7,405 bases of DNA from Actinomycetota bacterium. Lineage in GTDB: Bacteria > Actinomycetota > Humimicrobiia > Humimicrobiales > Humimicrobiaceae. The notes under the pieces are model-generated. The model ran no database searches. It had not been told where the DNA came from and was given only the letters and a program-made list of their open reading frames with translations. A program made the translations under genes and the position numbers. The first letter of the stretch is position 1; each line of letters starts with the position of its first letter. The DNA lies in the NCBI GenBank assembly GCA_016927635.1, contig JAFGMJ010000222.1, positions 1-7,405 of the forward strand, in the 5' to 3' direction. Below are positions 1 to 5,473 of this stretch, piece after piece.

Positions 1-1
1 A

Positions 2-121
2 GATTCACTGGAAATACCTGTAAACAGGATAGGTATTAAGGCAACCACTACCGAAGGGCTTGGTTTTTGCGGGAGGAAAGAAGGCGCTGCCACACAGGCA
101 GTTGCCCTGATTGAAAATTAA
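2..121 (+). CDS. ispF: 2-C-methyl-D-erythritol 2,4-cyclodiphosphate synthase, C-terminal fragment (5' end outside window)
   Basis: The first 39 codons form an open frame ending in TAA at 119-121. The translation contains [13 protein letters not shown] followed by [14 protein letters not shown], matching the C-terminal signature of IspF (typically KATTTE-LGFTGRGEGIA). IspF converts CDP-methylerythritol 2-phosphate to methylerythritol cyclodiphosphate in the cytosolic MEP pathway of isoprenoid synthesis; the TTTE segment belongs to the nucleotide-binding region of the trimer. The usual Thr of GFTGR is Cys here and the usual EGI is EGA, both mild changes. Only the end is visible, so a fused IspDF enzyme cannot be excluded. 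The position ahead of cysE and cysS is the well-known ispD-ispF-cysE-cysS neighbourhood, which supports the call. Confidence 0.85.
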   Translation, partial: DSLEIPVNRIGIKATTTEGLGFCGRKEGAATQAVALIEN

Positions 122-171
122 TCAGAACACAGCAATATAAAGATTATAAAATAGACTGTTTTCCGTTATAA

Positions 172-201
172 TTGAATCTCTTAGCATAAAAATTATTTAA
201 T
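172..201 (+). promoter_or_regulatory. Candidate sigma-70-type promoter for the cysE operon
   Basis: In the gap between ispF and cysE, TTGAAT (172-177) and TTTAAT (196-201) are separated by 18 bases, matching 4/6 and 5/6 of the -35 and -10 consensus. This would give a leader of roughly 30 bases before cysE. An exact TATAAT at 167-172 is an overlapping alternative -10, but its best -35 (TTATAA, 144-149, 17-base spacer) is poor. AT-rich DNA yields such matches by chance, so this is tentative. The rest of the gap (122-238) shows no convincing terminator, riboswitch or small gene, and read-through from ispF is also possible. Confidence 0.3.
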
Positions 202-238
202 TATTAAACAATTTATTTTCTTTTTAAAAAGGTGGCAA

Positions 239-907
239 ATGGGGTTATTTGCAGATTTAAAAGAACAAATAAAAGCAGCAAAAGAAAGGGACCCGGCAGC
301 TGTAAGCACAGCAGAAATACTTTTCACTTATTCGGGTTTTCATGCTGTTATGAATCACAGAGTAGCCCACTGGCTGCTTGAAAGAAAGATAAAATTTCTG
401 CCAAGGCTTATATCCCAGGTAAGCAAATTTTTTACAGGCATAGAAATACATCCTGGAGCAAAGATCGGTCGCAAGCTTTTTATCGACCATGGCATGGGTG
501 TTGTTATTGGTGAAACTACTGAAATAGGGGATAATGTAACTATATACCAGGGAGTGACTCTTGGCGGTACAGGCAAGGAAAGAGGTAAAAGGCATCCCAC
601 AATTGGCGACAATGTCATAATATCTGCAGGAGCAAAAGTCCTTGGTTCAATAACAATAGGAAACAATGTTATAATTGGCGCAGGTGCAGTTGTAATAAAC
701 CCGGTTCCGGATGACTGCACAGTTGTTGGCATTCCGGGAAGAATAGTAAAAATAAGAGGTGAAAAAATACTATCGGACCAGTTCCACAGGATGAATCTTC
801 CTGACCCTGTTAATGAAATACTGAATGGTTTTAAACATAAAATCTCTGATATGGAAAAAGAAATAAACTTATTAAAAAAAGATATTATAAAAGCTAAAGA
901 GGAGTAA
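239..907 (+). CDS. cysE: Serine O-acetyltransferase
   Basis: CysE transfers acetyl from acetyl-CoA to L-serine, giving O-acetylserine, the carbon skeleton for cysteine. The 222-residue protein is the short form seen in Bacillus-like bacteria rather than the ~270-residue E. coli form. An N-terminal helical part (about 1-68) precedes a left-handed beta-helix of hexapeptide repeats (about 68-170), with [19 protein letters not shown] (catalytic-type His84), [13 protein letters not shown] (His119, substrate/CoA loop), [15 protein letters not shown] and [10 protein letters not shown]. The tail (about 190-222) is a charged, heptad-like helix probably forming a coiled coil. It ends in Glu-Glu, not the Ile that docks CysE into O-acetylserine sulfhydrylase in known cysteine synthase complexes. 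The ATG is preceded by AAGGTGG (229-235), three bases away. The gene lies 3 bases upstream of cysS, so cysteine supply and tRNA-Cys charging are co-transcribed. Confidence 0.95.
   Translation: MGLFADLKEQIKAAKERDPAAVSTAEILFTYSGFHAVMNHRVAHWLLERKIKFLPRLISQVSKFFTGIEIHPGAKIGRKLFIDHGMGVVIGETTEIGDNVTIYQGVTLGGTGKERGKRHPTIGDNVIISAGAKVLGSITIGNNVIIGAGAVVINPVPDDCTVVGIPGRIVKIRGEKILSDQFHRMNLPDPVNEILNGFKHKISDMEKEINLLKKDIIKAKEE
899..904 (+). promoter_or_regulatory. Ribosome binding site fixing the TTG start of cysS
   Basis: GAGGAG lies in the last codons of cysE, six bases before TTG at 911-913. An in-frame TAA at 905-907 (which is also the cysE stop) rules out any start further upstream, and the conserved CysRS N-terminus (MALRIYNTLT) begins exactly at this TTG. 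Confidence 0.75.
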
Positions 908-910
908 GGA

Positions 911-2428
911 TTGGCTTTAAGAATATACAATACCCTGACAAGGACCAAGGAAGATTTCAAGCCTGTAAGCGATAAAAAAGTCAGGATGTATGTGTGTGGG
1001 CCTACTGTATACAATTACATATCCATTGGTAACGCAAGGCCTGTAATTGTTTTTAACATGGTGCGCAATTATTTAAAACATTCAGGTTATGATGTTGAAT
1101 TTGTACAGAATATAACTGATATAGAGGATAAGATAATAAAGAAAGCAAACGATGAAGATGTTGATTTCAATACCATTACTTCAAGGTATATAGAAGCTTT
1201 TCTTGAAGATATGGACAGCCTTGAAATAAAAGATTTCACTGCAATGCCTAAAGCAAGCGAAATGATTCCGGAAATAATTTCAATAATTGAAAAAATAATC
1301 GAGAACGGATACGGTTATATATCTGCCGGAGATGTTTATTTTGATGTGGCAAAATTTGAAGGATACGGTAAGCTTTCACGGCAGAGGCCTGATGAAATGA
1401 AAAACCAGGAAAGCGATGCTTTTTCAAAAAGAAATGCAATAGATTTTACTTTGTGGAAAAGCGCAAAACCAGGCGAACCTTACTGGGAAAGCCCATGGGG
1501 TAAAGGCCGCCCGGGCTGGCACATAGAATGCTCAGCAATGTCAATAAAATATCTTGATTACAAGCTTGATATACATGGGGGAGGAATAGACCTTGTGTTT
1601 CCCCATCACGAAAATGAAATAGCCCAGTCAGAAGCTGCATTTCCTGAAAAAGGTGATTTTGTAAAATACTGGATGCATAATGGCATGATAGAGGTCAAAG
1701 AAGAGAAAATGTCCAAATCAAGAGGCCTTAAAAGCGACTGGATATTAAAAAATCTTCTTAAAAAATATTCTCCTGATGTAATTAAGATGTATATTCTTTC
1801 AACTCATTACAGAAGCCCCCTTGAGTTCAGCGCCGAAAAACTCAAGGAGGCAAAAAAAGCGCTTGAAAAGATAATAAATTTTTTAAGAAATGTTGACTTT
1901 TTATGTAATATAGATAAAGAGGTTAAAGACAACCAGGAAGACATTTTTGGTGAAACTGAAGATAAAAAACAGCAGGAAGATGTTTCTCTTCAGGTATATG
2001 ATTATATAAAACATTTCAGCCGGGAGTTTAAGGCTGCAATGGATGATGATTTCAACTCTGCCAGGGCAATCGGAATTTTATTTGATTTTATTGGCAATAT
2101 TAATGCAATAATACAGAATGCAGGTTTTAAAATGAATGCAAGCATCGGGAAAAACCTTATGACTGTAAATTCCATTGTCCTGGATTATGCCGGGATTTTA
2201 GGGCTTAATCTCAAAAAACATATTTATGGTTTGCAGCTTAAAAAAGATGATTCAACCGGCGGCAATTATCCGGATGATGAAGAAATCGAAAAGCTGATCA
2301 GTAAAAGGCTATATGCAAGAGAGCAAAAGGATTTTGCAAAAGCAGACGAAATAAGAGAAAAGCTAAAATCATACGGGATAATTCTTGAGGACAGGAAAGA
2401 AGGCACAATCTGGAAAAGAGAAAAGTAA
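911..2428 (+). CDS. cysS: Cysteinyl-tRNA synthetase
   Basis: This class I aminoacyl-tRNA synthetase charges tRNA-Cys with cysteine using ATP, in the cytosol. At 505 residues it is slightly longer than the ~461-residue E. coli enzyme. N-terminal RIYNTLTR and MYVCGPTVYNY are typical. The zinc/cysteine-binding ligands align as Cys29, Cys207 (GWHIECSAM), His232 and Glu236 (FPHHENEIAQ). The catalytic loop is intact as KMSKS (266-270). The Rossmann-fold HIGH signature is altered: residues 38-41 read Ser-Ile-Gly-Asn, where related enzymes have HIGN or HIGH. Residues about 330-360 form a charged insert before the DALR-type helical domain (AAMDDDFNSARA, 376-387). The C-terminus carries the family pattern around FAKADEIREKL and ILEDRKEGTIWKR. 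The start is TTG with a good Shine-Dalgarno sequence; the stop directly abuts rlmB. Function is near certain despite the motif change. Confidence 0.96.
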   Translation: MALRIYNTLTRTKEDFKPVSDKKVRMYVCGPTVYNYISIGNARPVIVFNMVRNYLKHSGYDVEFVQNITDIEDKIIKKANDEDVDFNTITSRYIEAFLEDMDSLEIKDFTAMPKASEMIPEIISIIEKIIENGYGYISAGDVYFDVAKFEGYGKLSRQRPDEMKNQESDAFSKRNAIDFTLWKSAKPGEPYWESPWGKGRPGWHIECSAMSIKYLDYKLDIHGGGIDLVFPHHENEIAQSEAAFPEKGDFVKYWMHNGMIEVKEEKMSKSRGLKSDWILKNLLKKYSPDVIKMYILSTHYRSPLEFSAEKLKEAKKALEKIINFLRNVDFLCNIDKEVKDNQEDIFGETEDKKQQEDVSLQVYDYIKHFSREFKAAMDDDFNSARAIGILFDFIGNINAIIQNAGFKMNASIGKNLMTVNSIVLDYAGILGLNLKKHIYGLQLKKDDSTGGNYPDDEEIEKLISKRLYAREQKDFAKADEIREKLKSYGIILEDRKEGTIWKREK

Positions 2429-3229
2429 ATGCTTTATGAAAAATTATATGGCATTAATACTATTGCTTCACTGCTGGATATAAATTCCGGCAAAAGAAAG
2501 ATTTATAACATATATGTAAACGAGCATAAAAAAAAATCTCCCCGCATAGAAGAACTTTTAAAAAAAGCCCAAAAAAAGGGCATTTCCATAAAAATATTTA
2601 ATCCCGAAATATTTGCAGGCCTTTTTAAAGAAAACCGCAATAGTGGGGAAGAAATAAAGAGCTCTCAGGGAATTGCTGCAGAAGTGTCTGCCTATAATTA
2701 TGGTCAGCTTGAGACAGATTTAAAAAAAATAGTTGAAAAAACAAAAAATGATAAGAATTCACTTGCAAGGCCGGTTCTTGCGCTGCTTGACGGAGTCACA
2801 GATTCAGGCAATTTTGGCGCAATTCTTAGAAACTGCAGTGTGTTTGGCATAGATGGCGTGATAATACCGTCAAACAGAAGCGCAGATGTAAACAGCAGGA
2901 CAAGCAGGATATCTTCTGGCGCCCTGGAAGAAATAAAAGTATACAGAGTTACAAATCTTGTCAGCACAATAAAACTTCTAAAAAATAATGGATTCTGGAT
3001 ATACGGTACCACACTGTCAGATAAATTGAATGTATCGCCAGCCGGTAAGTCTGACTATTTTTTTCCTGCAGGAATAGTTTTTGGAAGTGAGGAAAAAGGC
3101 ATTTCAAATCTTGTAGCAAAAAACTGTGATTTTCTTGTAAAGGTGGAACAGCAGGGGTTAATGCAGTCTTTAAACGTTTCTGTATGTTCAGGCATTATGT
3201 TCTATATTTTAAAAAATTTTAAAAGCTAG
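2429..3229 (+). CDS. rlmB: 23S rRNA 2'-O-methyltransferase, TrmH/SpoU family (RlmB-like)
   Basis: This is a SPOUT-class SAM-dependent RNA 2'-O-ribose methyltransferase; the family member in this gene neighbourhood methylates a guanosine in the peptidyl-transferase region of 23S rRNA (G2251 in E. coli). Residues 1-90 are the L30e-like substrate-binding domain, ending in the diagnostic QGIAAEVSAYNY. The knotted catalytic domain follows a charged linker: motif 1 LDGVTDSGNFGAILRN (120-135, with Arg134), NRSADVNSRTSRISSGA (149-165), motif 2 IVFGSEEKGIS (216-226) and motif 3 GLMQSLNVSV (243-252, Asn249). Motif 1 normally reads DPxN and the lead-in to motif 3 normally reads IPMxG; both prolines are replaced here. 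The ATG starts immediately after the cysS stop with only a weak purine-rich stretch upstream (GGAAAAGAG, 2412-2420), suggesting translational coupling. Exact RNA target is inferred from family and synteny. Confidence 0.88.
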   Translation: MLYEKLYGINTIASLLDINSGKRKIYNIYVNEHKKKSPRIEELLKKAQKKGISIKIFNPEIFAGLFKENRNSGEEIKSSQGIAAEVSAYNYGQLETDLKKIVEKTKNDKNSLARPVLALLDGVTDSGNFGAILRNCSVFGIDGVIIPSNRSADVNSRTSRISSGALEEIKVYRVTNLVSTIKLLKNNGFWIYGTTLSDKLNVSPAGKSDYFFPAGIVFGSEEKGISNLVAKNCDFLVKVEQQGLMQSLNVSVCSGIMFYILKNFKS

Positions 3230-3251
3230 CCAGGCATGATTTTTATTTGAA

Positions 3252-3782
3252 TTGAAAGAACTTTATATAATCGATGGTTATAATTTTATATTCAGCTTTT
3301 ACAACAAAGGTGTAAATAATGCAAAAATATCTTCAGAAGACCTTTCAATACTGCGTGACAGGCTTATAAATGATCTTGCCCAGTTCAAGAATTACAATAA
3401 ATGTGAGCTTTCTGTCGTATTTGATGCAAAACATGGACGGAACAAAAAACAGGGCAGAGAAATCATAGATTCGATATCAGTGATTTATTCAAAAAGCGGC
3501 CAGACAGCTGATTCGCTTGTTGAAAAAATGGTGCACCTGAATGAAAAATATTCCAGGATATTTGTAGTCACCTCTGATTATATGCAGCAGAAAGTCATTT
3601 TCACAAAGAATATTTACAGAAAATCCATAAGGGAATTTATAATGGAGCTTGATGCGTTTAAAAAAAATATCGCAATGAAACTTTACCGCAATGAAAAAGA
3701 CAGCAGCAAATCTTTCTACACTATTGAAAAAAGGCTCGACAAAAAGACAAGGCAAAAGCTTGAAGAAATAAGAAAGAAATAG
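3252..3782 (+). CDS. YacP/Rae1-like NYN-domain endoribonuclease
   Basis: The 176-residue protein matches the YacP family of PIN-like NYN nucleases (B. subtilis Rae1 is about 170 residues). Acidic metal-site residues sit in the expected places: IIDGYNFIF (Asp8, Asn11), VVFDAKHG (Asp58), KSGQTADSLVEKMV (Asp87) and VVTSDYMQQ (Asp109). REFIMELD (127-134) resembles the conserved segment that follows. The C-terminal ~40 residues are lysine/arginine-rich, suiting RNA or ribosome binding. B. subtilis Rae1 is a ribosome-associated nuclease cutting translated mRNA at the A site; that role is inferred here from family and from the conserved position after rlmB. TTG at 3252 is the only usable start: an in-frame TGA lies five codons upstream and the next Met is residue 93. 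No clear Shine-Dalgarno sequence precedes it. It lies 22 bases after rlmB. Confidence 0.87.
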   Translation: MKELYIIDGYNFIFSFYNKGVNNAKISSEDLSILRDRLINDLAQFKNYNKCELSVVFDAKHGRNKKQGREIIDSISVIYSKSGQTADSLVEKMVHLNEKYSRIFVVTSDYMQQKVIFTKNIYRKSIREFIMELDAFKKNIAMKLYRNEKDSSKSFYTIEKRLDKKTRQKLEEIRKK

Positions 3783-3791
3783 GTTTTATTT

Positions 3792-4748
3792 TTGAAAAAG
3801 CATTATTTAAAAATAGAATTTTTAATTCTTTTTGTGCTGTCGCTCATTGTTTTAAGCTCCTGCGGGCTTTACTATTTTGACAGTGAAGCAGGCAAAAATG
3901 ATATAGGTAAAAATAGCAATAACAAAAATTATACTTCTGAAAGCCTTTCTTCGGGTTTTACAGATGCAGATGATTCTTATGAATATATTGGAAAAGAAAA
4001 AAAAGAAATAAAAGAACCTTTGTACAAAGTAACAGAAATCATTGATGGCGATACTTTAATTGTCGATGATTCTGAAACTGTAAGGCTTACAGGAATAAAT
4101 ACTCCTGAGTCCGGAATGTTTTTTTATGAAGAGGCAAAAGCAGTGCTGGCAATTATTTGTGGCGGAAAAGAAATAAGTCTTGAAAAAGATGTAACAGACC
4201 GGGACCAGTACGGAAGGCTTCTGCGCTATGCATTTGCAGGAAATGTTTTCATAAACCTGGAAATGGTCAAAAAAGGGTTTGCCAGTGCTTTTACACTGCC
4301 ACCGGACATAAAATACCAGGATTTGTTTATTGATGCTGAAAGAACGGCAAGAAGTAAAAATCTTGGCCTGTGGGAGCGTTCTGAATACAATTATGTCATA
4401 TCCGTAAGCGGCCAGAAGAGCCAGGCTGCAATATCCATAGAAATCCACTGGGATGCAGACGGTGACGACAAAAAGAATATGAATGATGAATATGTAAGTT
4501 TTAAAAATAATACTGACAAAAATATAGATATAGGTGGCTGGACAGTTAAAGACAGCGCAACAAACACATATGAATTTAAAAAATATTGTTTTAAAAGCTG
4601 CGATGAAATAACTCTTTACAGCGGCCAGGGCAACGACGGAGAGGGGAATTTTTACTGGAAAAGTAACATGCCTGTATGGAACAATAGTACAGACACCCTG
4701 TATCTGAGGGACTCCAAAGGCCTTCTGGTCAGCATATTCAGCTATTGA
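3792..4748 (+). CDS. Secreted lipoprotein with thermonuclease (SNase-like) and lamin-tail domains
   Basis: A 318-residue predicted lipoprotein. Residues 1-23 form a type II signal peptide (KKHYLK, a hydrophobic stretch, then lipobox LSSC with lipidated Cys24), so it should be anchored outside the cytoplasmic membrane. A Ser/Asn-rich linker (about 30-75) leads to an SNase-fold domain (about 77-195): IIDGDTLIVDD (Asp87), VRLTGINTPES (Arg98, Glu106), DRDQYGRLLRY (Arg142), and the family ending AERTARSKNLGLW. Arg98, Glu106 and Arg142 match the catalytic Arg35/Glu43/Arg87 of staphylococcal nuclease; the Asp40 calcium ligand appears as Asn103. Residues about 210-318 fit a lamin-tail domain (EYVSFKNNTDKNIDIGGWTV, NMPVWNNSTDTLYLRDSKG, final SIFSY). 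Likely an exported DNA/RNA nuclease used for scavenging. TTG is the only start (in-frame TAG at 3780-3782, the stop of the preceding gene), 9 bases after it. Confidence 0.88.
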   Translation: MKKHYLKIEFLILFVLSLIVLSSCGLYYFDSEAGKNDIGKNSNNKNYTSESLSSGFTDADDSYEYIGKEKKEIKEPLYKVTEIIDGDTLIVDDSETVRLTGINTPESGMFFYEEAKAVLAIICGGKEISLEKDVTDRDQYGRLLRYAFAGNVFINLEMVKKGFASAFTLPPDIKYQDLFIDAERTARSKNLGLWERSEYNYVISVSGQKSQAAISIEIHWDADGDDKKNMNDEYVSFKNNTDKNIDIGGWTVKDSATNTYEFKKYCFKSCDEITLYSGQGNDGEGNFYWKSNMPVWNNSTDTLYLRDSKGLLVSIFSY

Positions 4749-4755
4749 AAAAAAA

Positions 4756-4788
4756 TCCTGGAACCAAACCCTGCATTAGGTTCCAGGA
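4756..4788. terminator. Bidirectional intrinsic terminator between convergent operons
   Basis: TCCTGGAACC (4756-4765) and GGTTCCAGGA (4779-4788) form a perfect 10-bp stem with a 13-base loop, seven bases after the lipoprotein stop. A run of eight A at 4748-4755 becomes a U-tract for transcripts coming from the right, so termination of the minus-strand MetV-like gene should be strong. In the plus direction the stem is followed only by CTTTAT, a weaker tract. The placement between two convergent gene ends supports the call. Confidence 0.88.
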
Positions 4789-4824
4789 CTTTATGATATA
4801 TATAATATTTTGCAAGCAGAATAA

Positions 4825-5358
4825 TCAGACGTCCATGTAATGTGATTCCTGTTTCTGCCAGAATTTTGGAGCCCTAAAGAATTTCTTTATCCTGTATATA
4901 ACAAGATGTATGGCGATGTTTACCAGTTGAACCAGCGAGGGACCCTTGCCTTTTATGGCAAGATGCATACCTTCAACTCTTCCGTCAAGCCAGTTTACTA
5001 TTGAAGAGGTCTCTTCAAGCCTGTGATCTATTGGCGGCTGGAATTTTTCAAGCATTTCTACCCTGTCAAGGTCAGCTGCATTTTCATATATTTCAACCCA
5101 TACGCATTTTTTGGTTTTATCCACTTCACAGTTACCGTCAAATGCGCCTCCGCATGGGCCATTTCTTAAAGTCTTGGGGCATCGCATCGGACAAACAAAT
5201 CCTGTTGATGAAAGTATGCATTGCCCGCACGACCTGCAGTCAAAAAGCATCCTTTTTAAAAATTCTTCAAACCAGAAAAGAGGTTTGTAGATAACTCTTT
5301 TGTGCCAGTGTCGCCTTGGTTTTGGGTCAAATTTTGTGATTTCAAGATTTGCTGTCAT
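4825..5358 (-). CDS. MetV-like protein (methylene-tetrahydrofolate reductase C-terminal domain)
   Basis: A 177-residue cysteine-rich protein matching the MTHFR C-terminal / MetV family. Diagnostic segments are CRSCGQCILSSTGFVCPMRC (41-60), CPKTLRNGPCGG (60-71), CEVDKTKKCVWVEIYE (77-92), and PPIDHRLEETSSIVNWLDGR (108-127). Eight cysteines (41, 44, 47, 56, 60, 69, 77, 85) probably bind an iron-sulfur cluster and/or zinc. In acetogens MetV is the partner subunit of MetF in 5,10-methylene-tetrahydrofolate reductase; that role is established for the family and inferred here. A hydrophobic/basic C-terminal helix (about 140-163) follows the domain. ATG is preceded by AGGAGAG (minus strand, 5362-5368), a strong Shine-Dalgarno. 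No metF lies in the window: the gene sits 115 bases downstream of accC and ends at the convergent terminator. It could be a stand-alone redox/corrinoid-pathway protein instead. Confidence 0.85.
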   Translation of the reverse strand: MTANLEITKFDPKPRRHWHKRVIYKPLFWFEEFLKRMLFDCRSCGQCILSSTGFVCPMRCPKTLRNGPCGGAFDGNCEVDKTKKCVWVEIYENAADLDRVEMLEKFQPPIDHRLEETSSIVNWLDGRVEGMHLAIKGKGPSLVQLVNIAIHLVIYRIKKFFRAPKFWQKQESHYMDV

Positions 5359-5437
5359 TTTCTCTCCTGTAAATCTATTATTTGAAAAAATTTAAAAAAC
5401 GCATGGTTTTTAGAAAAACTAAAAAAATCAAGTTTCA

Positions 5438-5466
5438 ATAATATATCAAATCATAAGTATTTACAA
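5438..5466 (-). promoter_or_regulatory. Candidate promoter for the MetV-like gene
   Basis: On the minus strand TTGTAA (5461-5466) and TATTAT (5438-5443) are separated by exactly 17 bases, matching 4/6 and 5/6 of the sigma-70 consensus. The transcript would start near 5431 with a leader of about 70 bases. It lies in the 115-base gap after accC. The same gap has an AT-only hairpin, GTTTTT AG AAAAAC (5406-5419), too weak to call a terminator. Read-through from accC therefore remains possible. Confidence 0.35.
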
Positions 5467-5473
5467 TCATGAA

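Noticed and set aside
122..238. T-box or riboswitch leader ahead of cysE/cysS
   Set aside because: The gap is only 117 bases, and I see no AGGGTGG-type T-box sequence or terminator/antiterminator pair. The AGGTGG at 230-235 is the cysE ribosome binding site.
355..1014. Long antisense open frame (219 codons) across cysE
   Set aside because: It is the reverse of a well-supported cysE with hexapeptide repeats, and the translation resembles no known family.
5001..5294. Plus-strand open frame opposite the MetV-like gene
   Set aside because: The minus strand encodes clear family motifs; this frame has no recognisable domain or ribosome binding site and is a shadow.
5406..5419. Hairpin GTTTTT AG AAAAAC as a terminator after accC
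   Set aside because: The stem is six pairs, nearly all A-T, with a two-base loop; too weak to support as an intrinsic terminator.
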